Assembly: GCA_002702065.1 (NCBI GenBank)
Contig: NZXX01000009.1
Location: 558,001 to 622,000 of the forward strand
Direction: 5' to 3'
Origin: Anaerolineaceae bacterium
GTDB taxonomy: Bacteria > Chloroflexota > Anaerolineae > Aggregatilineales > Phototrophicaceae
DNA: 64,000 bases
This document shows positions 40,987 through 50,212 of this stretch, piece after piece; position 1 is the stretch's first letter, and every line of letters begins with the position of its first letter. The notes under the pieces were generated by a model. It made no database searches. It was not told the origin of the DNA and worked only from the letters and a program-made list of their open reading frames with translations. A program made the position numbers and the translations under genes.

Positions 40987-42371
40987 TGAGTGAACAGACT
41001 GCACCCCGCCAGATCATCAACGAGCAAATGAACGACCAGACCTTTATCGAACGTCTGCGCGCCCGTAACCGCCGTGGTAAAGTTGGTCAGGTGTTCTTCT
41101 TTGCCGCCAACATCATTGCGCTGCTCACGCTGATCGCCCTGATCGTCCACGTTCTCAATCAGTCAATGGGGTTGGTGATCGTTCGCAATTCAATAGAACC
41201 TGCAACCCTTTCGGATCGCCCATTGCAGGAATTGTCTGAAGCGGAACTCGTCAACATTCTGATCGAACAACAGCCAGGCCGTTTGCGCGTGATGATCCGC
41301 GATAAATTCAGCCAGGTGCCGACCGATCAGTTCACGACAGCCCCACTCCACCAGGTGCTGGCCGGGATCAACTATCCGGAAGCGATGGCCGACGCCAGCA
41401 TCAATGATCTGTCACTTGAGCAGCAAGCTGCCGTTCTGAGCGATAATCTCAATCAGGGTGATATCTATGACCTGGTGGTTGAGCAGGTGATCCAGCCAAA
41501 AGTCATTACCAGTTGGACCCTGCTGGATTCGATCTTGGAGCGAGAAGCAATCGAAGCTGAAGCGGCAGAAAAATACGCCGACGACTCGCTGGAATTTCGC
41601 TCCTGGATTAGCTGGGATTTCATCAGTAGTTCGGTCAGCAGTTCGGCAACGACTGCCGGCTTGCGAACGGCACTGCTTGGTTCATTCTGGATTATCACCA
41701 TCACCGCCATCACCGTGCTTGTGGTCGGTGTAGCCGCTGCGGTTTACCTGGAAGAATATGCTACCGGCGGCAATGCCATCGAACAGCTAATTGAAATCAA
41801 TATCCGTAATCTGGCGGCCATTCCATCCGTCATTTACGGTATGCTGGGTCTGGCGGTTTTCGTGCGTGCTCTGGGCGACGTCACCAGTGGCGCGGCCCTC
41901 GGCGTAACCGACACCAACGGGCGCACTGTTCTTTCCGCCGGGCTGACTCTGGCGCTGCTTATTCTGCCGCTGCTGATTGTCAACGCGCAGGAAGCAATCC
42001 GGGCTGTCCCATCGTCCATCCGCGAAGCCAGCTACGGGCTGGGCGCAACCAAATGGCAGACAACGTGGCGACAGGTACTCCCGGCTGCGCTTCCCGGCAT
42101 TCTGACCGGCGTCATTCTGTCATTGTCACGGGCCATTGGCGAAACCGCACCGCTGCTGGTGGTTGGCGCGTCAACCTTCATCGGCATCGACCCTAACGGC
42201 CCCTTCTCGAAATTTACCGTTGTACCTATTCAGATTTATCAGTGGACTTCGAGGCCAGAGCTTGTCTTCAAGAATGTCGCCGCCGCGGCAATCATCATAC
42301 TGTTGGTCGTGATGGTGTTAATGAATGCGTCTGCGATCATCCTTCGCAATCGCATGAGCAGGAGATACTAA
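40986..42371 (+). CDS. pstA: Phosphate ABC transporter permease PstA with long helical insertion
   Basis: Second membrane subunit of the phosphate importer. The core from about residue 220 has the usual helices and the coupling loop SIREASYGLGATKWQT, nearly identical to that of PstC. Its length of 461 is about 160 more than typical PstA. Between the first membrane helix (about 35-58) and the second (about 235) lies a large extracytoplasmic region rich in acidic and Gln residues (ELSEAELVNILIEQQPG, NDLSLEQQAAVLSDN), probably helical. Its start codon overlaps the pstC stop, so translation is coupled. Confidence 0.92.
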   Translation: MSEQTAPRQIINEQMNDQTFIERLRARNRRGKVGQVFFFAANIIALLTLIALIVHVLNQSMGLVIVRNSIEPATLSDRPLQELSEAELVNILIEQQPGRLRVMIRDKFSQVPTDQFTTAPLHQVLAGINYPEAMADASINDLSLEQQAAVLSDNLNQGDIYDLVVEQVIQPKVITSWTLLDSILEREAIEAEAAEKYADDSLEFRSWISWDFISSSVSSSATTAGLRTALLGSFWIITITAITVLVVGVAAAVYLEEYATGGNAIEQLIEINIRNLAAIPSVIYGMLGLAVFVRALGDVTSGAALGVTDTNGRTVLSAGLTLALLILPLLIVNAQEAIRAVPSSIREASYGLGATKWQTTWRQVLPAALPGILTGVILSLSRAIGETAPLLVVGASTFIGIDPNGPFSKFTVVPIQIYQWTSRPELVFKNVAAAAIIILLVVMVLMNASAIILRNRMSRRY

Positions 42372-42376
42372 ATTCC

Positions 42377-43186
42377 ATGAGTGCAAACGGAAATGGCAAA
42401 TATGCCATCGAGGCCAAGAGCATTGATGTGTTCTATGGCAGCTATCGCGCTGTCCACGATGTGAGCCTCGGCATCGAACGCAACAAAATCACCGCGTTTA
42501 TCGGGCCATCCGGTTGTGGCAAAAGCACGGTACTGCGCGCCTTCAACCGCATGAACGATCTGGTGCCCGGCGCCCGTGTGGAAGGTGAAATCCTCTATCG
42601 GGGCCGCAACCTGTATGGCGATGACATCGACCCGGTCGAGGTGCGCCGCCGCATCGGTATGGTCTTCCAGAAACCAAATCCCTTCCCCAAGAGCATCTAC
42701 GACAACGTCGCTTATGGGCCGCGCATTCTGGGAATGCGTGACAAAAAGACGCTGGATGACATTGTCGAGAACAGCCTGAAGCAGGCCGCCCTGTGGGATG
42801 AAGTCAAGAATGACCTGAAGAAAAGCGGCCTCGCGCTGTCCGGTGGTCAGCAGCAGCGCCTGTGCATCGCGCGTACCATCGCCGTCGAGCCGGAAGTCAT
42901 CCTGATGGACGAACCCTGCTCGGCGCTGGACCCCATCGCAACCCAGCGCATCGAAGAACTGATGAAAGACCTGGTGAAGAACTACACCATCATTATCGTG
43001 ACGCACAACATGCAGCAGGCCATCCGCGTGTCGGACTACACGGCGTTCTACTACATTCGCAAAGATCAGGATGGCAATTCGGAAACGCGCTGGGGTGAAC
43101 TGGTGGAATTTGCCCCCACCGAAAAACTGTTCAACCAGCCGCAGTTTGAGGAAACATCGGACTACATCTCCGGGCGCTTCGGCTAA
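42377..43186 (+). CDS. pstB: Phosphate ABC transporter ATP-binding protein PstB
   Basis: Cytoplasmic ATPase that drives phosphate import through PstC and PstA. The 269 residues have Walker A GPSGCGKST (43-51), Q-loop MVFQKPNPFPKS, ABC signature LSGGQQQRLCIARTIA and Walker B VILMDEPCSALDP, all diagnostic for PstB. The start at 42377 follows the pstA stop by five bases with AGGAG about a dozen bases before; a longer frame inside pstA is not used. phoU, which often follows pstB, is absent here. Confidence 0.95.
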   Translation: MSANGNGKYAIEAKSIDVFYGSYRAVHDVSLGIERNKITAFIGPSGCGKSTVLRAFNRMNDLVPGARVEGEILYRGRNLYGDDIDPVEVRRRIGMVFQKPNPFPKSIYDNVAYGPRILGMRDKKTLDDIVENSLKQAALWDEVKNDLKKSGLALSGGQQQRLCIARTIAVEPEVILMDEPCSALDPIATQRIEELMKDLVKNYTIIIVTHNMQQAIRVSDYTAFYYIRKDQDGNSETRWGELVEFAPTEKLFNQPQFEETSDYISGRFG

Positions 43187-43209
43187 TCCCTCCGCACAAT
43201 ACTATGCAC

Positions 43210-43236
43210 AGGGCGGTTGCAAAATCGCCCTTATCC
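43210..43236. terminator. Short hairpin at the end of the pst operon
   Basis: AGGGCG (43210-43215) pairs with CGCCCT (43226-43231), followed by TATCC. It sits between the converging pstB and Nudix genes and touches the stop of the latter, so it may act in both directions. Confidence 0.45.
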
Positions 43237-43788
43237 CGCTTTGACCCCTGACGCTTCTGTCACAATCTGATGATCACGCAAATCCGGGAAATGCTGCCGG
43301 TAAAATTCGGCTGGCTGAAGTCCGGATTCATCGCGCATCTGATACACGTCCTGCCGGTTCAACCCCGGAAACGGCCAGTCAACCAGCTCTGCTTTGACGA
43401 CGCCTGTCAGCCCATCCACCACATCCTGAATACGATGCTGCGTGCCCAGCAGCAGATCATACGGCAGTTGATGAAGCGGGAAGAAGCGCGCGTCCAGCGT
43501 TTCGCCGGGCTGTGTGCGCAGTATGCCGCCGGTCACTTCCGCCGTAAACAAATGAATGTGATAGAGGCCGCTGGGGGACCAGTTGGCGCGGGAATAGCTG
43601 CCCACAAAACGAGTCAGCCGCACATCCAGCCCGGTTTCCTCGCGGGTTTCGCGCAGCGCCGCCTGCCCAAACGACTCGTCCGGGTCCAGATGCCCGCCGG
43701 GCAGACACCAGACCTCAAAGTCCTCACGCAACGTCAGCAGAATAGTGTCGCCCTGAAGAACCGCGATGTTGACTCCGATGCTGGGCAT
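43231..43788 (-). CDS. Nudix hydrolase
   Basis: A 185-residue Nudix enzyme. The Nudix box runs from G32 to L54 with PDESFGQAALRETREETGL, including the metal-binding RE and EE pairs. Such enzymes cleave nucleoside diphosphates linked to another group; the substrate cannot be told. The C-terminal 50 residues (WPFPGLNRQDVYQMRDESG onward) extend beyond the minimal domain and may define specificity. It is 14 bases downstream of the Uma2 gene on the same strand. Confidence 0.88.
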   Translation of the reverse strand: MPSIGVNIAVLQGDTILLTLREDFEVWCLPGGHLDPDESFGQAALRETREETGLDVRLTRFVGSYSRANWSPSGLYHIHLFTAEVTGGILRTQPGETLDARFFPLHQLPYDLLLGTQHRIQDVVDGLTGVVKAELVDWPFPGLNRQDVYQMRDESGLQPAEFYRQHFPDLRDHQIVTEASGVKAG

Positions 43789-43802
43789 AGGCCGTCCGTA
43801 TA

Positions 43803-44372
43803 TTAACTGGCTGACAGGAAGATTCGATCCGTATGAATGGTCGTACCGAGTACCGGAGAGTTAAAAGACTGCCCCGCTAAAAACGCGCCCATGCGCCGAA
43901 GCTGGGCCTGCTGAAGTTCGTAGACTTCGACGTAATCCGCCCCAAGCAGCCAGTATTCCTGAACACCATGCTGCTCGTAAAGGTCAAACTTGATCACACG
44001 ATCGCGGCCTTCGCTGGTTGAAAGGACTTCAACAATCAACTCTGGCGGTCCGGCAAAGCGATCATTATCAGTGGGGTGGCATGCGCTGCCTTCCGCGACC
44101 CAGAAGACATCCGGCTGGACGGTATCGTCGCCCAGGTAAACATCAAGGGGTGCCGTAAATACTTCGCCGGATGGCGCAATCTGCCGCAGCAGGTCGTAGG
44201 TCCGCAGCACCAGCCGCTGGTGAAGAATAGTCGGTGAGGGACTCACGATCACGACTCCATCAACGTGTTCAATAATCTGGTTGCTTTCCGGCAATGCCCG
44301 GAACATTTCTGCACTCAAGGAAGTCCCGGTTCTGATTTCGGCTCTGGTCTGCATGATTGCCTGCTCACTCAT
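43803..44372 (-). CDS. Uma2 family (DUF820) nuclease-fold protein
   Basis: About 189 residues with the complete Uma2 pattern: VQPDVFWVAEG (Asp), ELIVEVLSTSEGRDR (Glu) and VIKFDLYEQHGVQEYWLLG (Lys helix and the EYW strand). The PD-(D/E)xK-like residues are all kept, unlike the edge strand of the first Uma2 protein (11888-12430). The exact start is uncertain: ATG at 44372, or ATG at 44354 with AGCAGG five bases before. Role unknown. Confidence 0.85.
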   Translation of the reverse strand: MSEQAIMQTRAEIRTGTSLSAEMFRALPESNQIIEHVDGVVIVSPSPTILHQRLVLRTYDLLRQIAPSGEVFTAPLDVYLGDDTVQPDVFWVAEGSACHPTDNDRFAGPPELIVEVLSTSEGRDRVIKFDLYEQHGVQEYWLLGADYVEVYELQQAQLRRMGAFLAGQSFNSPVLGTTIHTDRIFLSAS

Positions 44373-44418
44373 GAACACCTGACACCATCATACCAAACTT
44401 CGAGTCCGACACGACGAC

Positions 44419-45201
44419 TCAGTATAAATCCGGGCGGCGGTCATCAAAAACGGGGATGCGCTGGCGCACGTCGTCGACCAGATCAAGGTCGATTTCAGCC
44501 GTTAGCAGCAGCGGGTCTTCGCCAGCTTCGATGACGATTTTGCCCCAGGGGTCCACAATCATGGAATGACCGGCAAAGACCGTGTCGCCGGTTTCGCCTG
44601 CCGCATTGGTCGCCACGATGTAACACTGATTTTCAATCGCCCGCGCCACCAGCAAAGCCCGCCAATGTTCCAGGCGTGCCAGCGGCCATTCCGCCGGGAT
44701 GATAATCATCTTCGCGCCATTGACGGCGTAATGCCGGAACAGCTCCGGGAAACGCAGATCGTAACAGATCGCCAGGGCTGTTTCGCCCCAGGGCAGGTCC
44801 ATACTCAGCGAGGCGTTGCCCGGCGACAGCCACTTGTCCTCATCAAACAGGCCAAACAGGTGAATCTTGCGGTATACGCCCATCAACCGGCCATTCGGCG
44901 CGAAGAAGGCTGCGCTGTTCGCCACCTCGACCCCGCGCTTTTCCAGAATCGAGCCGACAATGCCGATCTTCTCCTGCTGCGCGACCTCAATCACCTGGGT
45001 GAACATCGCTGTGTTCAGCGTGCTGGCCAGCTCTTTGGCTTCTTCCAGCGCATAACCCGTGGACCATAACTCCGGGAAGACCACCAGATGCGACCCGCGC
45101 CGTGCCGCTTCGGCAGACCATTCCTGCATCCGGCGAAAATTCTTGTTGACATCCCCCAGCGCGATGTTCATCTGGGCCAGACTGATGCTCAATTTAGGCA
45201 T
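44419..45201 (-). CDS. Carbon-nitrogen hydrolase (nitrilase superfamily, omega-amidase-like)
   Basis: A 260-residue single-domain hydrolase with the Glu-Lys-Cys triad in place: E44 in VFPELW, K112 in YRKIHLF and C146 in AICYDLRFPE. The CYDLRFPE and RKIHLF contexts match the omega-amidase/Nit2 branch, which deaminates alpha-keto acid amides, although related amidases cannot be excluded. The HAD, kinase-like and nitrilase genes follow one another closely on the minus strand, suggesting one transcript. Confidence 0.9.
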   Translation of the reverse strand: MPKLSISLAQMNIALGDVNKNFRRMQEWSAEAARRGSHLVVFPELWSTGYALEEAKELASTLNTAMFTQVIEVAQQEKIGIVGSILEKRGVEVANSAAFFAPNGRLMGVYRKIHLFGLFDEDKWLSPGNASLSMDLPWGETALAICYDLRFPELFRHYAVNGAKMIIIPAEWPLARLEHWRALLVARAIENQCYIVATNAAGETGDTVFAGHSMIVDPWGKIVIEAGEDPLLLTAEIDLDLVDDVRQRIPVFDDRRPDLY

Positions 45202-45216
45202 GTTCTCAACCTTTTC

Positions 45217-45759
45217 TTACAACACAAGCTGTCGCCACAGGTCGATGACGGCGTCGGCAATTTCGGCTTCCGTCATGTAGGTGGTATCAATTTCGTGAAT
45301 ACCGGGGCTGGCACGCACGGCCCATTCTCGCTTGACATGCCCCAGCGCCAGCGACCGTTCATCCGGGTTATGATAACGAGCACCCAGCGTCAGATGCAGG
45401 TTTTGCAACACCGAGTCCAGCGACGCGACCAGACAAATGACCGGGCCCGTTTCAACGAAGCGGTCGTAATGGCCGGTGCGCATCAGCGTTTGCCCGCCCA
45501 CGCGGATCACCGCGCTGCGGTACAGCAGGGCCTCGTGCACGACTTCGGCTTCCAGCGTCTTCAGGCGCGATTCGCCAAAGCGCAGCCGAATGTCATCAAT
45601 CGTCATGCCCTGACGTTCTTCAACCTGAAGATCAACATTGACAAACGTGCGTTGCAGGGTCGCCGCCACCCGCCGGCCAATGGCAGGCTGGCCGGGGCCG
45701 GTATAGCCGGTCAGGATGAGATTGCGGTCCGAAACGGGGATATAGCGCGTGGTGACCAT
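45217..45759 (-). CDS. Shikimate kinase-like protein with degenerate P-loop
   Basis: A 180-residue protein with the shikimate kinase outline: LILTGYTGPGQPAIGRRVA at the P-loop, FVNVDLQVEERQGMTIDDI in the shikimate-binding region, FGESRLKTLEAEVV, and VIRVGGQTL in place of the usual GGG strand. The canonical P-loop Lys and Ser/Thr are Gln24 and Pro25, and the usual FR before LE is LK. ATP-dependent kinase activity is therefore unlikely; it may be a regulatory or sugar-nucleotide-binding relative. Its ATG shares one base with the HAD stop (TGATG), with CCGGAG upstream, so it is translationally coupled. Confidence 0.75.
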   Translation of the reverse strand: MVTTRYIPVSDRNLILTGYTGPGQPAIGRRVAATLQRTFVNVDLQVEERQGMTIDDIRLRFGESRLKTLEAEVVHEALLYRSAVIRVGGQTLMRTGHYDRFVETGPVICLVASLDSVLQNLHLTLGARYHNPDERSLALGHVKREWAVRASPGIHEIDTTYMTEAEIADAVIDLWRQLVL

Positions 45760-46514
45760 CAACGCCACTCCGGAAACCACTCATCCAGCTTCGGGGGTAA
45801 TTCTTCCAGGCTGTGAACTGTATGATCCGGCACGATCAAACCGGTGAGCATGGACGACATCGCCTTGCGCACCCGCAGCACCGCCTTGATGCCTGCGCCC
45901 TGCGCCCCGGCAATGTCTGCCACCGGGTTATCCCCAACGAAGACCGCCTCGTCGGGCCGAACGTCCACACATTGCAGCGCATGCTCAAAAATCTGGGGAT
46001 GAGGTTTGATGTAACGGGCATCGGCAGCGGAGATGCGGCAGGTCGGGAAGTAATCCAGCAGGCCAAGCTGCTCCAGTTCGCGGTCCCGCATCCACATAGG
46101 CTGGTGCGCGTTGGTGACAATGCCAATCTGAACGCCCTTTTCAATCAGCAGTTCCAGCACTGCCGGCACATCCGGGAATGTCACCAAGCCCGGCGCCACC
46201 CCCCAGTTATACGCTTCAAGGCAGCGGCGTTCATCAATCTGTTCGGGCGGGATACCCACTGTCGTCAGCGATTCGACCAGCACCCGGCCCAGGTGCGGCG
46301 CCCGCAGATTGCTGCGTCCGTTATCCCAGGCATTACGGGTGCAATTGCGAAAAGCCGTCATCAACGCATTGAAGTCGCTCAGCGGCGAGACTTCCTCGTT
46401 GATGTAATCAAACACCCCCTGGATAAGCTGTTGATCGCGGGCTTCCCAACTATCGGTCACGCCGCTCCAGTCAATCAGCGTATCATCCAGATCAAACAAT
46501 ACGGCTTTCAGCAT
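45759..46514 (-). CDS. HAD family hydrolase
   Basis: A 251-residue haloacid dehalogenase-type phosphatase. The nucleophile motif is LFDLDDTLID (D8, D10), motif II IVTNA, motif III Lys in YIKPHPQIF, and motif IV VFVGDNPVADI. A helical cap (about 18-95) marks it as the C1-capped group of small-molecule phosphatases such as phosphoglycolate phosphatase or YjjG. Substrate unknown. It is coupled with the kinase-like gene downstream and starts nine bases after the SDR gene upstream. Confidence 0.9.
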   Translation of the reverse strand: MLKAVLFDLDDTLIDWSGVTDSWEARDQQLIQGVFDYINEEVSPLSDFNALMTAFRNCTRNAWDNGRSNLRAPHLGRVLVESLTTVGIPPEQIDERRCLEAYNWGVAPGLVTFPDVPAVLELLIEKGVQIGIVTNAHQPMWMRDRELEQLGLLDYFPTCRISAADARYIKPHPQIFEHALQCVDVRPDEAVFVGDNPVADIAGAQGAGIKAVLRVRKAMSSMLTGLIVPDHTVHSLEELPPKLDEWFPEWR

Positions 46515-46523
46515 AGTGTTCTG

Positions 46524-47483
46524 TTAAACCTGAACACTTTCTGCCGCACGCCACGCCAGCAGCATCTGCTCGATACCGGCGGTCATGCTGGTGTACTGCG
46601 GCCCCCAGCCTAGCTGTTCTTTGGCTTTGGCGGCGCTGGCTTTCACGGATACATCCAGCAGGGCACGCTCGGCGGCAGGCAGCACCAGTTCACCCAGATT
46701 AAACGGCAGGGGCAGTTTGCCGGGATGCGACACGCTGAGGTTATCCGCAAACTGTTTCACGAAGTGCATGGGCGACACTGGCTCGTCATCGGCGATGTTA
46801 AAAACCTCGCCCGCAGGTTGTTTTTCGAGCGCCAGCACCAGCGCGTCAGCCAGATCATTGATCTGCACCCAGCTTGCCACGTCCTCGCTGACGTTCACCA
46901 CGCCCCGGTTGATCAACCGTTCGTGCAGGGTTTCAATACTCTGGTTGCCCGGCCCATAGTTATAACCGGCACGCAGCACACAGACAGGCACGCCGCTGTT
47001 CAGAAGCGTCTTTTCGGCCTGAGCTGCCGCGGCAAACAGCGGGTTGCTGGTATCAAGGGCATGGCTTTCGTCGGCCCATTCGCCATGTGTATCGCCATAC
47101 AGAAACGCATAGCTGGCGTGAACCACAAACTGTACACCGGCCTGAGCTGCCGCATCGGCCAGTGCCGCCGAGCCGTCGATCAAAAGTTTCTGGTAATAAT
47201 CCCAATCCGGCTTATGAAACGGCAGGGTGTTGATCACCTGCGGCGCGGTGTTGACGATGAGAGTGGCTTTGGTCATCTTCAGGGTGCTGAGGATGGCCCC
47301 GCTGCGCAACAAATCATCGTAAACCGGCAGACCACCGTCCTGCCGAATCGCGTTTGCATCAGCCATCGTGACGGCTGTGCCCGTGACCGTGTAACCCCGC
47401 GCGACAAGCTGGCGCACCACTGCGCGCCCCAGGCCGGTCGCTGCGCCGGTGACGTACACACCCAACGAGGTATTTTCCGACAT
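46524..47483 (-). CDS. NAD(P)-dependent epimerase/dehydratase (extended SDR)
   Basis: A 319-residue Rossmann protein of the extended short-chain dehydrogenase group. VYVTGAATGLGRAVVRQL (about 9-26) is the cofactor motif. The catalytic Tyr may be in ASYAFLYGD, where a classical YxxxK is not obvious, so the active site may vary. NYGPGNQ and FNIADDEPVS are typical for sugar-nucleotide epimerase-like proteins. The product is unknown. It heads the run SDR, HAD, kinase-like, nitrilase. Confidence 0.85.
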   Translation of the reverse strand: MSENTSLGVYVTGAATGLGRAVVRQLVARGYTVTGTAVTMADANAIRQDGGLPVYDDLLRSGAILSTLKMTKATLIVNTAPQVINTLPFHKPDWDYYQKLLIDGSAALADAAAQAGVQFVVHASYAFLYGDTHGEWADESHALDTSNPLFAAAAQAEKTLLNSGVPVCVLRAGYNYGPGNQSIETLHERLINRGVVNVSEDVASWVQINDLADALVLALEKQPAGEVFNIADDEPVSPMHFVKQFADNLSVSHPGKLPLPFNLGELVLPAAERALLDVSVKASAAKAKEQLGWGPQYTSMTAGIEQMLLAWRAAESVQV

Positions 47484-47571
47484 GTTGAATTGTCCTGTTT
47501 GCTTACGGCTGTGAATAATCGTTCATTATGCCATTTTACCAGCAGTCCATCAACGGATGTTTAAAGAACCA

Positions 47572-48852
47572 TCAATCGCTGCCGGGCACCGCTGCTGCGG
47601 GCAGGCCATCCGCCTCGGCCTGTGCGGCGGCTTCCTGCTGCCGGTTTTCGATTTCCTGCTTGATGCGCACGCAGAACTCGCTGACGGAATCGCCCTGCGG
47701 CGAATTGAGCACATCCGCCAGCCGCGAGAGCGTGTCCAGCAGTGCTTCGAGCACATAGGGCGCGTCATCGGGCGTCGTCGTAAACACACGGTCCAGCGCA
47801 TTTTCCGCTTCGGGCAATTTCCCCAGCGCCAGCCGCGATGTCACCAGATCGGTATAGGCCCAGTAATTGTCGACATCGGCCTGCACCTCGTCCGCTGCCA
47901 GCTTCTCGACCTGTTCATATGTTTCCAGCATCCGGCTGCGGTTGTTCTTCTGCATATACAAAAGCGCCAGATTGCTGAACGCATACGACGAATTGGGCGT
48001 CACCTCTGCGGCCTGTGTATAAGCGAAGATCGCCTGATCAATCTGCCCCCGGCGGCGATACAACCCACCCAGCGACCCCCACCACGATTCACCATCGGCG
48101 TCCACCAGCTTGGGCGACAGGCTGAGCGCACGCACCAGGTTGTTTTCCGCCTTGTTGAGGATCGTCACACGCTCGATGCCTTCGTCCATTTTCTCACCCC
48201 GCCGGCGATACACATAGCCGAGCGCCGCCAGCGCCGGGGCAAAATCCGGCTCGGTGGCCAGCGCCTGCTGCAAATAATGTTCCGCTTCTTCCAGCAGGCC
48301 GGATTGAGTCGAGGCGTAGCCAATGCGGTAATTGATAATCGGGTTTTGCGGGTCGAGCCGCAGCGCCCGCTGGTAAATGTCAATCGCGCCTTTGAAGTCA
48401 CCCGATTTGTACTGGCTTTCGCCCAATGGCAAAAACGACAGGGCCAGCGTCGCGTTACTGGTTGAGCGTTCCAGTTGTTCGCGCAGGTCAGCAAATTCGC
48501 GCTGGCGCTGTTCTGTCTCGCGGGAGAGGCGTTCGCGTGAACTGGCGATTTCCTCATCGAAGCGCTTGCGGGCTTCCTGCAAATCCTGCTGTGCCGAGAT
48601 AAAGCGCGTCACACCGAAGATAGCCGCCGCACCACCGACAATCGTCACGACAAAACTGAACGCTTCCAGCAGCCCCAGCAGGCTAAACGCGTTGTCCACA
48701 TCGGATGATGCCTGGTCCGCCAGTTCCTGCACTTCGTCAAGCTGCCGCGCCACATCGGTCGCCAGCGCAGGCAGGTCGGTTTCCTCCTGAGCCAGCACAG
48801 CCGGGCCGAGCAGCAGAAGCAGTATCAGGGGGATGAAGCGCAAACGGGACAT
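47572..48852 (-). CDS. Secreted/membrane TPR protein
   Basis: 426 residues. A signal peptide (ending near VLAQE) and a second hydrophobic helix (about 50-72, FVVTIVGGAAAIFGV) place the N-terminus at the membrane. A coiled coil follows (QQDLQEARKRFDEEI through LREQLER), then at least five TPR units (about 125-330), of which the clearest begins IDIYQRALRLDPQNP. The tail is Ala/Glu-rich. TPR arrays scaffold protein complexes; partners are unknown. The start is at 48852, with AAGGAA seven bases upstream; the frame extends 30 codons further without a site. Confidence 0.8.
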   Translation of the reverse strand: MSRLRFIPLILLLLLGPAVLAQEETDLPALATDVARQLDEVQELADQASSDVDNAFSLLGLLEAFSFVVTIVGGAAAIFGVTRFISAQQDLQEARKRFDEEIASSRERLSRETEQRQREFADLREQLERSTSNATLALSFLPLGESQYKSGDFKGAIDIYQRALRLDPQNPIINYRIGYASTQSGLLEEAEHYLQQALATEPDFAPALAALGYVYRRRGEKMDEGIERVTILNKAENNLVRALSLSPKLVDADGESWWGSLGGLYRRRGQIDQAIFAYTQAAEVTPNSSYAFSNLALLYMQKNNRSRMLETYEQVEKLAADEVQADVDNYWAYTDLVTSRLALGKLPEAENALDRVFTTTPDDAPYVLEALLDTLSRLADVLNSPQGDSVSEFCVRIKQEIENRQQEAAAQAEADGLPAAAVPGSD

Positions 48853-48953
48853 GGCGCATTCCTTGGGTATTTTCAACGGCATCCTTTTAATTATGGGCTG
48901 TTCAGACCGCATTTGCAACCAGATGACGCCGTGCCGCATCATGGTTATACTGG

Positions 48954-50069
48954 GTGGATACTGACGATTATCCTTGCCTGCCCGTGAAACAACGACTAAC
49001 GTTTCAGCCCGATTTGCTGGCGTGGTACGACCATGCCGCCGCCGACCTGCCCTGGCGCAGAACCCGCGACCCCTATCATGTGTGGTTGTCGGAGATTATG
49101 CTGCAACAAACCCAGGTCGAGACGGTGATCCCCTATTACGAGCGCTTTCTGTCAGCCTTTCCCACCGTCGAGGCACTGGCGGCAGCGCCGCTGGATGATG
49201 TCCTCAAGCTGTGGGAGGGGTTGGGCTATTACAGCCGGGCGCGCAATTTGCACCGGGCCGCCCAGATGATGATCCACGACATGGGCGGGCATATCCCGAC
49301 AACCGCTGATGGCTGGCAGCAGTTACCCGGAATCGGACGTTATACCGCCGGGGCCATCGCCAGCATCGCGTTTGAGGAGGTCGCGCCAGTGCTGGATGGC
49401 AATGTCATCCGCGTCTTCGCCCGCCTGCTCGATCTCGACGCCGATGTGACGCAGAACGCCACCAAAAACGACCTGTGGCAGTATGCCGAAAACTGGATGC
49501 CGGACGAGCGCCCCGGCGATTACAATCAGGCGTTGATGGAACTGGGCCGCACGATCTGTAAACCGCGCAATCCCCTGTGCGGTCAGTGCCCGATTCAGGC
49601 GCATTGTCTCGCCTTTGCGCACGGCACCCAGGATGAGCGCCCGGTGCGCGCCAAACGCACCGCAACCCCGCATTACGATGTCGCTGCGGGCATCATCTGG
49701 AACCAGAATGGCAAAGTCCTCATTGCCCAGCGCCCGCTGGATGGCCTGCTCGGCGGCCTGTGGGAGTTCCCCGGCGGCAAGCAGGAACCGGATGAAAGCC
49801 TGCCCGAATGCCTCAAGCGTGAGCTGCGTGAAGAACTCGCCATCGAGGTCCGCGTCGGTGAGCTGTTTGTGGTCGTCAAGCATGGCTTCACCCACTTCAA
49901 GATCACGCTGCACGCCTTCACCTGTGATTACGTCAGTGGCCCGCCGCAAAGCCTCGGTGTACGCGACTGGGCCTGGGTACCACCGCACCAACTGGACACC
50001 TACAGTTTTGGCAAAGCCGACCGCGAAATCGTTGCCGCCCTCAAAGCGCGGAATAACATGCTGTTTTAA
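48954..50069 (+). CDS. mutY: A/G-specific adenine DNA glycosylase MutY
   Basis: MutY removes adenine paired with 8-oxoguanine. The protein has all parts: catalytic Glu47 in WLSEIMLQQTQV, the helix-hairpin-helix LPGIGRYTAGA with catalytic Asp148 in LDGNV, the iron-sulfur cluster cysteines C202-x6-C209-x2-C212-x5-C218, and a C-terminal Nudix-like recognition domain (from about 240, with GGLWEFPGGKQEPDE). The start is uncertain: GTG at 48954 or GTG at 48984, neither with a good ribosome site. It is divergent from the TPR gene. Confidence 0.95.
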   Translation: MDTDDYPCLPVKQRLTFQPDLLAWYDHAAADLPWRRTRDPYHVWLSEIMLQQTQVETVIPYYERFLSAFPTVEALAAAPLDDVLKLWEGLGYYSRARNLHRAAQMMIHDMGGHIPTTADGWQQLPGIGRYTAGAIASIAFEEVAPVLDGNVIRVFARLLDLDADVTQNATKNDLWQYAENWMPDERPGDYNQALMELGRTICKPRNPLCGQCPIQAHCLAFAHGTQDERPVRAKRTATPHYDVAAGIIWNQNGKVLIAQRPLDGLLGGLWEFPGGKQEPDESLPECLKRELREELAIEVRVGELFVVVKHGFTHFKITLHAFTCDYVSGPPQSLGVRDWAWVPPHQLDTYSFGKADREIVAALKARNNMLF

Positions 50070-50212
50070 CGCTCATAAAAGCTAACCGAAAAACACATGA
50101 AATATTCATGAAATTGCCATGTTAAATTATATGTTGTGACTAATATTAAGCTTGCTCTGTCTGATTCATCAGATAATAGAGACATTGTGCAATTTGAACA
50201 GGTTTATCGGTT

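Noticed and set aside
43187..43800. phoU gene after pstB
   Set aside because: The next gene is on the other strand and encodes a Nudix hydrolase. No PhoU-like frame is present.
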